Counted from the stretch's first letter, positions 12,126-25,800 are shown. The stretch is 64,000 nucleotides of DNA from Liolophura sinensis (GCF_032854445.1 NC_088296.1:6001435-6065434), one strand, 5' to 3'. Translations and numbers: made by a program. Notes: generated by a model from the sequence alone, not told the origin.

Positions 12126-15100
12126 CTGAAATGTAGAGAAAATAAGGTAACGTTACACAGTAATGCATGTGCAAACAACTTATCAAAGTTAAATACATTT
12201 ATGAATGTATGTTCAAAGGAACACACATATCTCGATTCTGGTCTAGATAGTTAAAGAGGCTATACCAGAAGTTATTGGCAAAAAATTCATTGTCACTATT
12301 GAAATCAAGTTTTCTTCATATTTCAATACATAAAGTTTACATATTTAATTTTCTATTTTGAATGCTAACACGCGCACAGACGAGGATCATCTTTTGTGAA
12401 AGACAGTTATTTGGGCTATTTTAAACTAACTAGACATCCGTTCATCGATTTTTTTGGGAAAACATTCCTGTATAGTCTCGTTAAAGTACAACACTCGGTT
12501 AAGTAAGGCCGAAAAGCTTTGTTGAATAAACCATTAATTCCAGGAAAGCACTGACCGAAGCAAACCATACCGCGCTCAGAGGCAGCCACAGCGTGCATTA
12601 TAAGCTTTACCAACATCCAAACATTAACTATGGTTGTCTGAATCGTCAACATGGTTTTCGCGTACTGAGTGTAATGGTCGCATACTGATGTATGACTTTT
12701 AAACCAGAAAGCATCAATAGGTTTATCCGTAAATGTGGTTCAATATTCTCGCAGTATACATATATGAAATTCTAAGATTACATGTGTGGTGCTTTACTTA
12801 CCATCTCAACGTTGTATCCAGTAAGAAATGCGGGCACGGCGTCTTGAAATAGAGATTTAGCTTCCAACGCCTCAGCGTAGGCAAAACAAACTAAAATAAC
12901 AAAACACAAAATTGGAATGAGTCACGACAATGTAAACAGATAGGTAGCCGATGGTTTCGAGATTCTCATTTTTCCCCCAGAATTTATTCACGGTGGGGTA
13001 TGTGTTATCGGTTTGAATTCATATACTTCTAATGGGTCTGGAAAAAACCAAAGGTCTTAACGAGATGCCATATTCGGTATTCACGCATAACTCGGCCTTG
13101 CTACCGAGCGTGTATCACGTGATTCTAGGTACGGCGTCAAAGTGTTCTAGTTGAGTTTACTAACTGGTTTCTGGTGATGTCGAGGTTTATAATTTTATAA
13201 TAATTTTTGTATGTGATCCTTGCCCAATACCACATACATAATCCTACCATATTTTACTATGTTTAAACTGGCTTCCTCTCCGGCCGTACGTGGGAAGGTC
13301 TGCCAGCAACCTGCGGATGGTCGTGGGTTTCCCCCGGGCTGTGCCCGGTTTACACCCACCATAATGCTGGCCGCCGTCGTATAAGTGAAATATTCTTGAG
13401 TACGGCGTAAAACACCAATCAAAAAAAAAACTATGTTTAAAACATGTCTTTTGACTTTCAGCGGACTTCTGTTTTTAGCTGATTTTGAATGTTTGCGTCT
13501 GTCTTTCGTTTCATTTTACATTTGGTCATTTTCATATCGAAAGCCTTTCTTTTGTTCTGGAATGTGATTGCCACAGCTGTAATATTGATATCAATCATGC
13601 ATTCCTTAATTCACTCATTCATTCAGTCAGGATGGCTAACGATCAATTATTACCGTTCACTGCAAAATGTGATTTCTAATCAAAGTAGTATAAATATGAC
13701 TATGCATTTGTGATTTATAAAGTTTATATTAAGTACTCTGGTCTGACGCATAAACGGAAGAACAAAGTATCTCATACTCAGCAAGGGATTGTTATGTTAA
13801 TGACTTACCTGGTTTGCATGGGCACTCCGGCATGAAGAAGGCGCAAGCTGAGGCATTCAATCTCAGTTCAGGACAAAATGGCGGTTTTACCTGAGAGGCT
13901 CGCTTTCCTAAATGAACAAAATTCACATATATTAGTAATAAGTACACTTATAGGACTTATAAGAATAAATTCTACGGATCATTCAATCCCACGCTATAAA
14001 TGTACAAAGTACGCATGTGACTTCTTCACTAACAAGGAAATATCATAAGTTTTACTGTGACGCCTTTCTTGTCGTATGACAAATGAAGTTGTATGTTAAT
14101 TTGTACTATTATCTGGCCAATGAACACATCAGTTAATGAGGCTACAAGAAGTTGTATATCCATAAGGAACTTCTTGGAGCTGTATTCGTTAACCAACCTC
14201 TGAATGCAACAGAATACAACCAGATTAGTATTCACAAAGATTAAAAAAAAAATTCTTTGTTTGAAAAATGAATGCCCTTCTATTTGAAATACTTAAAACT
14301 GAATTGTGGAGAGAAGATTGAAGTATAGTGCACCCTATGTATAGCTTCTGTTAATGTGCTATGCAGTTTTATCGCTCATGTATTTGGTCTAGTCGATCTA
14401 AGAACGGTTTCACCAAATCACAGTGACGCTCACTGTTAACTTCAAGTACAAAACGATCAGTGCCGACAGCATAACGTCTATATGGTAGGTTTATCCACGC
14501 AATAGTATGAGAAAGCCATGATAGGCGAATGGAACTAAACTTTTCTGATTGTTTGTAAAGGTTACATCTCAAAACCAGGTTACCACAAGGCTGCAGTTTT
14601 ACAGCATTTAGACACGTCTTTCACAAGTCTCATAACAGTGATTCTACCAGCTTTCTGGGCATATTCTGGTATGAATGAATGAATGGTTATGGCTTAAGGG
14701 CCCATGGGCAACATTTCTGCCATATCGTGGCGACATGACGATTTAAGAAAGAAAATTAACGTAAACAATAAAAATTACGTGGAGGTGGCATTAGGTCTTT
14801 AATATTATTACTGAATGCACGAGAAATTATCCTGCCATGCGTTCACTTCATTATTATTATCAGAATGGTTATGATAGTTGGTTGGCCCTAGATATAGCCA
14901 AATGTCTTCTATCATTGTAATTACGGAGGTCGAAGTTGTCCAAAAAATGAAATCTGGCCTGAACTGGAGAATTTGTTCTTATTGAATTTGAACACAGTAT
15001 TCTGACAGTTATTATCATCAGAATAGTTATAATAGTGTATAGACCCTAACATTGTTTCCACTTACGTCTAACTGACTGATATTCCACGACGAATGCGTCA

Positions 15101-16494
15101 TACTCTGATAAAGCGTCATCAGCGGACAGATCAACGATGTCAGGATAGACATGGGCAGGTAACTCTTCATTGATGAACGTTTCAATCTGGCGCTTGGCAT
15201 CGAAATAACGGTTTGTTGAGCATATGTGCTCGGCTCTATCATTAAAAAAAAAAGAAATAAGTACGATGTTCAGCAAGCCTTAGACTTCACTCAAATACGT
15301 AGGATGTTCGATAGAAAGTGAAATGTCTTTTATTGTCACTAAACATGTCACACACAAGACAGAATTTGTAGATTACATTACTATAGGTAGTAAAACCAGA
15401 GCATTGACGACAGTGTGATAATTTGCAAATGGTTACCCGTAACTGGTGAAATATGGCCTCTAGTTGATTTTTAGAAGAGCTAAAGTATCAAGTAACTTAA
15501 ACTTTTCAAAATTGTAGCTATTTCTATCTTTGTTATTTAATCATACCACCACTTTTAGGCAAATTCAGTTTATATGTTTTACCACAGTGACATATTTTAA
15601 AGAAAATCGATCAAAACTTTTTATTAATTTTTTAATACACATTCATTATGGGCTGCTTGAATTGCCTGTTACGCTACTGTTATGTAATTAGAACAACTTC
15701 ATTCTGATAACTAAAGACAAGAAATAAAACAAGTTACCTATCCAAACATCTCCTTTTGACACAAGTTGCACATTCTCTCAACTGTGACGTTGTCGGTAAG
15801 TTGCACGGGGTCTCCTCTGCAGTCGCCACGGAGTTCAGGTACTGTTGCCGAAGATTCGCAGTTTCGGGAATGAGCACACTCTTTAAACCAGATTTGCGTA
15901 TTTCTGAGGGATAGAGGAAAAGTATAAGGGTGAAGTACGTTTATGTCAGAAATTGGTGTCTACAGCACATTCCTCAAAGCTAGTTAAAATTTAAAAAGAC
16001 AGCCTAGCTTAAGGCGTTAAGCCTACGAACAGTATAATGTGAAAGATTCGCCTTTTCGTAACACTTGTTATAAGTCCACAGGTTTATCCCTGGGCATCCA
16101 AATGTAAGCCGTGTCAAATTCTGACGTGTCAAAATTGACTTCGAGGAACTGATCCAAAGGATCGTATGAATGTGTTATATTTGGAAGGGCTATATCACAG
16201 GCAATCTACAAAAATTCAGTATATATAGGTTGTTACAAGAACAAACAAAAACAAAAAGGGAGAAGTCCAGTAGTTACACAATTTTTTTTAACACCAGAAC
16301 GTAAAGTGCATGCACACCAGATCAAGAGCATGGTTCATTGCGAATGTCAGGGAAGATAACTTACAACCTCTAAAAAAAAAACATCAGGATAACTTACCTT
16401 TCCTGGCCAATTCATCAGTCTCGAGGGGAAACCCCATCTCCTGACCCAGAACGAGGCAGGATAAGGCACATAGAGTGATCAGACTCAACATCAT
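11922..16494 (-). CDS. Gene A: secreted cysteine-rich protein with RRKR site, paralogue 1 (6 coding exons)
   Basis: Joined exons 16494-16398, 15903-15738, 15235-15066, 13907-13809, 12890-12802 and 12125-11922 give a 274-residue protein. All introns are GT-AG with good donors (mostly gtaagt). Residues 1-17 are a hydrophobic signal peptide ending LVLG, then QEMGF. Mature cysteines lie at about 66, 77, 80, 85, 93, 156, 166, 173, 175, 179 and 239; the last is absent from gene B. A furin-type RRKR motif is at 144-147, across the exon 3/4 junction. The C-terminal exon has no transmembrane segment and ends in NRRR. An acceptor-like tract ending cag lies 6 nt upstream of the ATG, so a non-coding 5' exon is likely. 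The chosen start makes exon 1 exactly as long as in gene B. The family is not recognised; I infer a secreted, proteolytically processed protein. Confidence 0.86.
12802..12890 (-). CDS. Gene A exon 5
   Basis: Encodes residues 178-207, including C179, ALEA, AVP-x-FL and a final GY-x-VEM. By eye 17 of 30 residues match gene B. Ends in phase 0 at donor gtaagtaa. Length 89 nt as in gene B. Confidence 0.87.
13268..13428 (+). mobile_element. SINE-1, 5'-truncated, in gene A intron 4
   Basis: Starts at gctggcttcctctccggccg and ends in poly-A. Antisense to gene A. Confidence 0.85.
13809..13907 (-). CDS. Gene A exon 4 (RRKR site and PECPC motif)
   Basis: Completes the RRKR motif at its start, then encodes PPFCPELR and a CAFF-x-PECPC block shared with gene B. 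Donor gtaagtca. Length 99 nt as in gene B. Confidence 0.87.
15066..15235 (-). CDS. Gene A exon 3 (HICSTNR motif)
   Basis: Encodes residues 88-144 with HICSTNR and the LSADDALSEY stretch, both conserved in gene B (LSADEALSEY). The acceptor follows a T-rich tract and the donor is gtaagtgg. Length 170 nt as in gene B. Confidence 0.87.
15384..15468 (-). repeat. Family D end block in gene A intron 2
   Basis: Contains aaaaccagagcattgacgac and cccgtaactggtgaaatatg. Confidence 0.62.
15738..15903 (-). CDS. Gene A exon 2 (CxxC region)
   Basis: Encodes residues 33-87 and includes the LIPET motif shared with gene B, then C66, C77, C80 and C85. Acceptor ctatccctcag, donor gtaactt. Enters in phase 1 and leaves in phase 2. 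Length 166 nt, identical in gene B. Confidence 0.87.
16398..16494 (-). CDS. Gene A exon 1 (signal peptide)
   Basis: Encodes residues 1-32, starting with two consecutive Met codons and a Leu-rich signal peptide. Ends in phase 1 at donor gtaagtt. The acceptor-like sequence catttcccatcag sits 6 nt 5' of the start codon. Confidence 0.85.
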
Positions 16495-16859
16495 GATTTG
16501 CTGATGGGAAATGAGAAGAATTCACAAGATAAGTTTTTGATTCACAGGTGTCCTTCAAAAACTGTGAACTATAAGATCACAAGACGTTACTTTTCTCGGA
16601 GCTGTTTCATTCTTTTCCGCGTGAGGTGCATTTTACTGAATCAATGATTATGGTAAAACGCCCCTTCTGACTCTAAATGGACTGATCCTAATAAATTTTT
16701 CGTCAGTTTCTTTATTTAAATTTAATGAAATTCTCAAAAAATTAGAAAAAATAATACACAGTGCTCGAGATTTTTTCCGGTGGATTATTTAAAATGTGTT
16801 TTAACACATTGCTGCGTAAATCATTTAAACCATACCTTGTATGCTCAAGTAGAAGTTCG

Positions 16860-18920
16860 GATCAACGTGAAACTGAATCAGCTTGTAACACCGTTCAGCA
16901 GGAATGCACGGAAGCGATGTGTTCTGTTTGACTAAAACCCCTGACTTTTAACCAAAAACAACTCGGGTGTCCCGCCGAGAAAACCACCGGAAACCATTTA
17001 ACAGCAATTAGGCACAGAGAGAAGGCAGGCAAAGCATGCCAGGTAGTGAATCCATTATCATTAATTGAATCGCTAAGCTCACATCGTCTCGACAGCAGTT
17101 AAGGTGTCTTTTGTTTCTGGAGGTGAGTTAAACCTCTCGTGACACGGCCTAATGGAATCTTCACGTGCGGTGACGACGTCTTCCTAGCAGCATAGACAGC
17201 TAAGCTCCTAGATATTAAAACTCTGCTTGGCTTGCAATTTTTAACACCTTTTTTCACCCAAAGAATAAGCTCGCCTTTTTAAAGTATGTTTTGGGGCATA
17301 TTCTGTGTATGTTTAGCATAAGTTATGTCGGTTCTAAATTTTCCAAGTACTGAGTATTTTATACAAGTGCGAAACAAAGCAAAAAAAAATGTTGTATCCA
17401 TATGAAAGTTTGAGACTTCACAACCAGATACTGTCAAAGGTAATAAATAACAAAGGTAATTTACTATGTAGGCTACACGCTAAATGTTTAATAAATCTAA
17501 TAATACTTGAAAAATGGGTTATCTGATACAGCTGATGTCACTGGCCGTGATCATATATGGATGAAACTTTTTAATGGTCACGTTTCATTGTTTACGTCTG
17601 TTTGGAAAACACAGGAAAGTGTAATAAAAACCAGTTATTTCCTCTGTGTGCTGTATTTCCTTTTTCCTTTTAAATGTCGCTATATATCAATTAAATGTAT
17701 AAATAAATGTTACTAGTATTTCAAAGGGAAAAAGAAAAATATACTTGAAACAAGCATCGGTAGATCACGAAAAATTGAACATGAAAATACGTTAACTTAT
17801 TTTTAAATGTCTTTTTTTTTTCACTGAATTGTATGTACTGAAAACTGTAGATTGTGGCGTTCAGCATTTGTAATATTTTCAATGAAATCACACATGTTTT
17901 TACACCTTTATTTTCAGGTTTAAGTGGCATTCAATTGGACCTTAACCATGTTATATGTGTGCGTGTGCATCAATAGCGAATCTGACATTGCATACCTGTG
18001 TTAGAGCCCGACAAATGTCGGTGTGACGTCACTACATTATCAGTGTAATCTATAAATCCATCTGACAATCCAAGCATCTGACTATTTAATTCAATGAAAA
18101 CATAAGGTATTCTTAATACAGTTTAATGGTCTTTGTACTTAAGTCTGCTTTATTTATTATGTTTTCTGTCAATTTAAGACCATATACTTATTCCTTTTTA
18201 ATTTGGAGATTTAAAATCAGTGTTAGAATGTTAATATTTCTCACGAAGGACCTCTTACAGACGTAGATATAATCAGTAATAATACATTTCTGCCTTTATG
18301 TGAAATTTGGGCCAATTGCTTTCTGCCGAACAATACTGTTGAAATGTTTTGATAACGACTGACGCCAGGGGACAGACACCGTTAACATGCATGTCATCCC
18401 ACACAATTAGACCACATAAACTGGCAGTACTTTCATACAAAGGCGTTTTGTTCTCAGCTGTGATACAGTAGGTTGATCAAAGCTCTGACGTCCTGTGTGT
18501 TAGCATTGGCCGTTTATCTGGTTAAGGATCTAAGATGGTGGACTTAAAATACCATAAAATAATTTATGGTAGTTTTGAATATATAAAATTCTGTGATCCT
18601 TCCGCTGGTGCTTACTTCATTACCCTGCTTTCCTTCACTTTTCTCAGCGGATAAATTTTGCTTTGTTTTTAAACATTCCGCAGTCATGAAAACCAATTTT
18701 TTAAATTTTGGCATGTGTCAAAACTGGCTATGTGCAATCGATCACAGTTCCTAAAGTTCTAACGTGTTTCCTCGGTAGGGGGCTGTGGCACACGTACAAG
18801 AGGTGAGGGGATGTCAAACCTTTCGAAAGCCTCAGCTGTCATGAAGTGTTTTACACAATAGAGGACATTTTAAATATTGAATACAAAAATTATAAGAAAT
18901 ATAAATACAAAAGACTTTAT
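16860..18920. other. Region upstream of gene A; no coding sequence seen
   Basis: The promoter and a non-coding first exon of gene A should lie here or at 16501-16860. A possible 5' UTR exon ends at a gtatgg donor at about 16840. Otherwise AT-rich sequence without recognisable features. Confidence 0.35.
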
Positions 18921-19009
18921 GCAACATGCATAGTAACACCCGGAGCATCGACCGTAGAATGATACATGTAGTTGGCAAATTGTTATGTATAACGAGTGAA
19001 ATCCGGCCT

Positions 19010-19300
19010 CGTCAGCTTATTCTTCCATTCTGGATTCATTATTTATTCATTATTCTGGTTTTCTTCCATTCACCTAGAACTCTACGTTTTTCCAACGTCA
19101 CTGAAACTTGTTGATTGCTTTACTTTGTACGCATCCCCCTTAATTTCGCACTTTACATACATTCTTATATATTTGGTGATTTGTGTTGTATGTTGGATTT
19201 GAGAATTGACCTTGTGATTGCTGACCTAGAACGCTTATTTTGATGGACGGCTTGTTTACGAATGTCTGATTGGTCACATAAATTCAGTCGACGGTGTGTA
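19010..19300 (-). repeat. Family E, reverse copy
   Basis: Contains ttgaccttgtgattgctgac, gacggcttgtttacgaatgt and tgattggtcacat. Confidence 0.58.
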
Positions 19301-19605
19301 TGGGAATAGACCTGGGAAATGTAATGTTTTTGTGTATTAACTGTGTAACATTTAACCACCGTGCACTAAAAATAAACATCGCATGGCATTTCTTGAATAT
19401 ATATTGATGTTTGACAATAGCATCCAGTTTCCTGTCTGGACATTGTCGGCCGGTTTTGTTTCTCTTTCCGGCGAAAGAATCCATTCATGTCTTAATTTCG
19501 CTGTCAACAACAGCAAGCCCCATTAACTTAAATGTTTTTATAGGCTGTCAGTGTTTAAAGATTGTATTTGGATAAAAGCACATCGTGCTGTGTTTTGTTG
19601 GTTTG

Positions 19606-20560
19606 TCTTACGTAACCGGTGTAAAACGGCATCTTGTTAACTTTCACCCCAGTTGGAGTTTTGTTGTAAATGTTCATGGTAGCACCTAATACGTCCATTA
19701 ACACCATTGCTTAAGCAGAATTATGTATGCTTAGGTAGTAGCAACTTATACGCCCTTTAGCACCATGGCTTAAGCAGAATTATGTATGCTTGGGTAGTAG
19801 CAACTTATACACCCGATAGCACCATGGCTTAAGCAGAATAATGCAGGCTTCGATAGTAACAACTTAAACGCCCGTGAGCACCATGGTTTAAGCAGAATTA
19901 TGTATGCTTAGGTAGTAGCAACTTATACGCCCACTAGCACCATGGCTTAAGCAGAATTATGCAGGCTTGGAAAGTAACAACTTATACGCCCGTGAGCACC
20001 ATGGCTTAAGCAGAATTATGTATGCTTAGATAGTAGCAACTTATAAGCCCATTAGCACCATGGCTTAAGCAGAATTATGCAGGCTTGGATAGTAGCAAAT
20101 TATACGCCCGTTAGCAACATGGATTCAGCATAATTATGTGTGCTTAGATAGTAGCAACTTATACGCCCTTTAGCACCATGACTTAAACAGAATTATGTAT
20201 GCTTAGATAGTAGCAACGTATACGCCCGTTAGCACCATGGCTTAAGCAGAATTATGTATGCTTAGATAGTAGCAACTTACAAACCCGTGAGCACCATGGC
20301 TTAAACGGAATTATGCAGGCTTGGATAGTAGCAACTTATACGCCCTTTAGCACCATGACTTAAACAGAATTATGTATGCTTAGATAGTAGCAACTTATAC
20401 GCCCATTAGCACCATGGCTTCAGCAGAAGTATGTATGCTTAGATAGTAGCAACTTACACGCCCAATAGCACCATGGTTTAAGCAGAATAGTGTATGCTTA
20501 GATAGTAGCAACTTATACGCCCTTTAGCACCATGGCTTAAGCCGAATTATGTATGCAGAA
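19606..20560 (-). repeat. Family D copy with an embedded 59-bp satellite (15 units)
   Basis: Fifteen head-to-tail units of about 59 bp run from about 19676 to 20555, each with a gcaccatggcttaagcagaa-type core and a gcaacttatacgccc segment. The DNA just left of the array (accggtg, acttggttaact-like, gttagagtttt-like parts) is family D sequence. A single copy of the unit's core occurs inside other D copies, for example at 46405-46445, 41840-41865 and, inverted, 47033-47055. The array is therefore an amplified internal segment of D. This layout matches bivalve pearl-type non-autonomous elements. Confidence 0.75.
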
Positions 20561-20861
20561 TGTTTATTTAGTGATTCAGCACCACATACAGCCACCGTCG
20601 TTCATTCAGAAACATAATCAACATGTATGACCACAAATGAAAGTTCAAAAAACAGGACAACAGATTGCATACAATGGGGAAGTTTAGAAAAACCTTGTCC
20701 ATGTTGATAAAATGTTATGAAATAGCTGAACTGGGGTTTCCCCGTTTCACAGAGAGGTGCGGACAAACGTCAGACTTGATGTCTTGTGCAAGGGTTCGAC
20801 ATTATACACAAGTCATCTACATTCAAGCTATTACCCTTTGACAGCCATTACCCTCCTGCTG

Positions 20862-20867
20862 TTTATT
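20862..20867 (-). terminator. Candidate polyadenylation signal of gene B
   Basis: AATAAA on the minus strand about 500 nt after the gene B stop codon. It is the nearest canonical hexamer I see, but there is no transcript support. Confidence 0.3.
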
Positions 20868-21364
20868 TGTACAACTTAGTATGGACGTAAATTGAAGGGA
20901 AAGTGCCCGGATGATGACTCACTTTTTTGTAAGGTACTTAATGGCAAATTAAAGGTTTATAATTGTCCGTTACATAAATGTTGTGCCACACAACGTCGCT
21001 CTGTGTCGCGCAGTCTAGCGCCCAACAGACGTTCCTGCGGCGAGATGGTCATAAGGTTCCGACTATAAGCGACATACACAGTGAACTCAATGAAATGACT
21101 GGTCTTCCACATCAGATTCGTTCTTTATGGCATGCCTTGCGCTCAAAAATTTTGCTACTCTCCAAAGCAAACAAGGTCTTGTGCGGAAAATAATAAGCCA
21201 GTCCGTTTTCACATACACCACCGCTTTCAACCGGCGGATGTTAATGTGGTATACGAAACATGCGAACTATTTTTTGTACAAATCCGTCAGAAATAACTCA
21301 TTATTAGACCTAAGACTGAACAACCTCAACATTTCTTAATGATACAAAACAATGTCATTGGATC

Positions 21365-21586
21365 TCATTTTGAAATAGCTGACAGTGGGGTCTGTCGCGA
21401 GGGGTACTTCCTGTAATATTCCTTCAGCGCTTGTTCAGCTATCAGTTGTCCAGTAGTTTCCGGAGTGTACGGGAGTGACGGATGTTCTGCCGAAAACTCG
21501 TACGTTTCCCCATCGAGCACAACTCGAACCTCAGCCAACGTGAATCCGCCTAAATCCTTATTGAATGTTGTAAGATCTAGTTTGAA
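21365..21586 (-). CDS. Gene B exon 6 (C-terminal)
   Basis: Encodes the last 73 residues, including LDLTTFN, GGFTL, DGETYEF and LIAEQALKEYY, followed by TGA. The cysteine found here in gene A (position 239) is serine. The tail is six residues longer than in A. Confidence 0.87.
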   Translation of the reverse strand, partial: FKLDLTTFNKDLGGFTLAEVRVVLDGETYEFSAEHPSLPYTPETTGQLIAEQALKEYYRKYPSRQTPLSAISK

Positions 21587-22815
21587 CTGAAAGCAAAAGA
21601 AAAACTAAATACATGTAAAAATGTAAAAATCAGGTTCGAATCCACCTGTTGCCGGTTTGTGCGGTGGGGTTTTCCGGTTTCCTCCGCCGGTAAGTCGACG
21701 GCCCTTGCCCTTAAGTATGGCGCTAAACATAAGTCAAATGGACAAATATACGTTTACAAGTTCATCATACACCCTATGGACGGTTTTAAGAATGCCATAT
21801 GTTATCGAATTTAACATGCAATTAACATTCTCCTATTTTAAAACTGCATTTGTTGCCATTTATAGTGCGCTTATTTGAAGGCCTTCTGTCCAGACGATTC
21901 TCATTAGCTGCAAGAACGATGTTTTTCTCCACATGCAATATAATCTGTTCCCTTATTAGGCCTTTTTTAAAGCGTAAATATAGCGTGATAATAAATCAGC
22001 TAGGTTCCGATGAAGAGGGATAAGTGATGACATTAAATACTAGCACTACACTTTCAGTAATGTGCAGAAGCCGAGATATTGTTAAATTTAAGTCAGCAGA
22101 AACTGGTGTAATATATTAGTTTTTTTAGTCATGATATATTTCCTCTGTGTTCACCGCCGCACCCAAGAATATTTAGACGGGGGCTAGTCTTTGCAGGTGG
22201 GTTTTAGGAGAATACCCAGAGTAAACCAATTATCTCTGCCAAATAACTGACGCACTTACTCACTTGTGAGACATGAGTTTCAAAATCCTTATAATCAAAC
22301 TTTATTTAAAACCACGTAAAACGATGAAGGTGTGTTTTACGGTGGAGGAAATCGGATTGCCTAACGTAAATTAAACCGCCGATCTTTCGTAAACAACTGA
22401 CGAATTTTCCACTTGTGACGTCCATGCGCGCGGTCTTCACCAAACGTAAAACCGTGTAAACTGCCCAACATTATCTGTTTATTGCCGCAAAGGCCTGACA
22501 ACTGGTCAGAGGGCCATATTTTGTGAACAGCAATTGTTCGGGTAATTAAAAAATAATGGCAAAAACTGCGTTTAGTTCCATTAAGCTAAATGAATGTTTA
22601 TTTTGTGTAAATGAAATTACTTACCATTTCTACACTGTAGCCCTTCAGAAATCCTGGTACAGCGTGCAGAAATCTTCTTCTAGCCTCCAAGGCCCTCAGG
22701 TAGTTCACACACACTGGAGGAATACAGATGGTTACTTCAGAAAATGATAATCAACTAACAAGGCAGGCACTTGTTGTTGATCAATGTACATGTACTAAAA
22801 TTTACATATATAGTG

Positions 22816-22866
<51 letters not shown>

Positions 22867-25800
22867 GATATTCTATAAACCTATAAACCTACTTACAGTG
22901 AAGTGTATTGTAGTTAAAATTATATGTGTACATCAGAAAGTATTTTACAGTGTCCTTCTTTATACCTATAAAGTAAAAATTTGTAAAAGTGAATTTTTAA
23001 TAGCTGAAGACATTCTCTGCTTTGTACGTAGTTGCACATGGGACAACCATGATGCCAATCAGGAGTTTCATGCTACGATGAATGGATGAAGGAATACCCG
23101 TGGTTTAACGTCGTACTTAACAATCTGTAATCATATGACAACGAGGAGTCATTAGGTGTTTGTACGTAGAGTATACTGTGCCTCCTTGTTGGAAGAGTCC
23201 ATGCCGTTAAAATGCTGCCGCCACTGAAGCATCAAGCCGAAGACACCAGACAGGACACCTCATCCAGTCACATTATACTGACACCGTGTTAACCAGTCAT
23301 GTTTCCTTACTCTAACCTCTCCGTGCTGAGTACCAAAACTCGATAACTGACTTACGTGGGGCACAAGGGCATTCTGGCAGAAAAAAGGCACAGGCAGTGT
23401 AGTTCTGTCTCAGCTCAGGACAAAAGGGCGGTGCGACGTCAGAGTACCTTTTACCTGGCAAAACATGGCGAAACTATTATTTGGAGGACGAAAACACTTT
23501 GCACAATATAAATGTGACCGCCTGTGTCATCCTGTCATTTATTCTGGAGAATCGAAGAAAACACCCGATTACTCCTTTTACCATTGCAAAAGACACCTTG
23601 CCAATTTACTTAATTTTCTGGACCTGAGGCGTATTACACAAAACCATTTTCCATTTAAGTCAAAATGTGAAATTAATATATTGACATGTAATGGGTAGAG
23701 GTTATAAGTTTTCACTTAAAAATCAGAATTGGCTTTGCATAATTTGCCCGGGTGCTCAGTTTCTTTTCTTTTAACTGAACTTTTAATGTATGCTTTTGGT
23801 TTTCGAAATAGAGAAAGGCGCCTATCTCCACTTCGCCTGCTATCTCTCGCACCCCTGTTTACAAGTTGTTGGCTGAGCCAACGAAAAAAAGAATTCTAAG
23901 GTTTCACCTGGTACTTTTGGTGGTGTCTGTCTACTGATACCACACAGTACATATACCATACATGATAACCATCGACAAGCCGTTATATAATGCACGTGGA
24001 TGCTGGGCAAAAATATGTACATGTAACTGTTGACAAATGGGAAAAGGCGAATTTGAAAAAAAGAAATCAGTGTTTTACATCGTCTGTGTAACGAGAGCTT
24101 TAACGAAATCGAAAAATCAATTAACACCTGTTATCATAGTGACACTTAACCTAGGTCCCTTATCATGAGGAATTTGGGGTTTTCCTCTTCTAAATGAGAC
24201 TTTAGTATTTCTTACGTGAACCATAGAGATTGCAACTTTCAGCTGTATTTGTAAAAAAGTTGCCTTTTCTCAACAACTAATTAGCAACAGGGTTTGGTTT
24301 ATTAAAAATCTTTTCAAAAATGAAATGGATGCGTACTGTTTTGATTTTTAATGTAGTATTTATCCATTGAGTCCAATTTATTTTTTCTTCTTTACTTTTA
24401 TTTTGGTTTACACGAGTTAGTCAGCGCAGTGCTCAGTACTTTAAAACGGCCTGACATGTATGGTTTCGAAACACAAACAACGACGTATGGAGAATAAACT
24501 GCAAATGGCCATACGTAACCGGTGCAATCTGGCTTGTTGTAATTTTGCCAAACAGATAAACCAATAATAACCAAACCAATGTCGACAGACCTATGGGTTG
24601 CAACGGTTCTGGTGACAACGTTATCGGCTTTGGCGGTAGGTAAGGTGTCACGCTTGGTGTCGTAGGGGACGAGGTCAGATATATGGATCTTGTGTTACAC
24701 ATTTCGGGTAGTAAACGTCTTGGTCTGGCTGTAAAAATCAGCGTGAAAACAAGGAGAGAAAACAACCCGTTTACATAATGCAAGATGTTTCGCCACAGAG
24801 TCTTTGAAATGTCACATTAAAAAAAGTAGAACTGGTAGTATCCCGCGCAGTTCCACGAGAATTTCCCTGTTTCCGTCACATGGACACATGCAATCAGGAA
24901 GGTTCGCACCAATCAAAGCCAAAGCGCACACATCCATTAAAACGCCAGTTGTCTTGACCGCTACTCACCTCTTGCTTTGGATAATGCATGATGGATTACA
25001 TCTTCAACGTTCCAACGACAGGAACTTATAGACTTTGACATGTTGATTGATTCATGCTACTTCAGGCGCGGACAATTCCACATTTTTTTCGTGCGCACAA
25101 AGCTTTGTTCATCCACATTTGTTCGCCATTACTTCCCATTCCTTCTCTAAACCACACGTTCAATGAGACAAGTCGGTATCCTTCGTAAAGCTCATGCAGC
25201 ATTTCAACCGAATGATTCATGCAACATGAGTCAAACATATTGGAAAACAGGGGACTTCTCACATTCTCTTGACATCCTTGAAATCCTTCGGCTCATGCTT
25301 AGCTGTGACAATACGGTGTTGTTAAAATTCATGAAACCTTTCTCCACGTACGAGAGGACTCCGAGTAGTCTCATGAAACCTTTCCGTCACGCAGGAGAAG
25401 ACTCTGACTAGTCGTGACTATTCAATTCTTGGCATGCCTTTATTTCCAAATGCCACAACACAAGCGAACATTTAGCTGTGAAGTAGGGGCAGGCCACACA
25501 TACATAATCGTCATGCGAATTTGAGGAAAGACAGTGTCCATTCATCAATTGTTTTCCACCCTTTTATCTTTTGATGCTTTTCCAAATGGTTAAGTCTTTA
25601 TTAACCCACACGCTGATATCATGCTTCTCACAACAGAAGATTCAAGAATTTCAGTCCGTCATATCCTTGTCTTAGTGATTATCATTTCGCATATCACATG
25701 CCAAGCTAAGGCAAAAAGCAAATCCGGTAATCCGTGCACAAGTTGAACAGCTCCTCAAACATGCTTCTGGCATTTGACGTGTAGCCACATCCAGCCTACT

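Noticed and set aside
19606-20560. CRISPR array
   Set aside because: Units are head-to-tail with no unique spacers, in a eukaryotic genome; it is a satellite.
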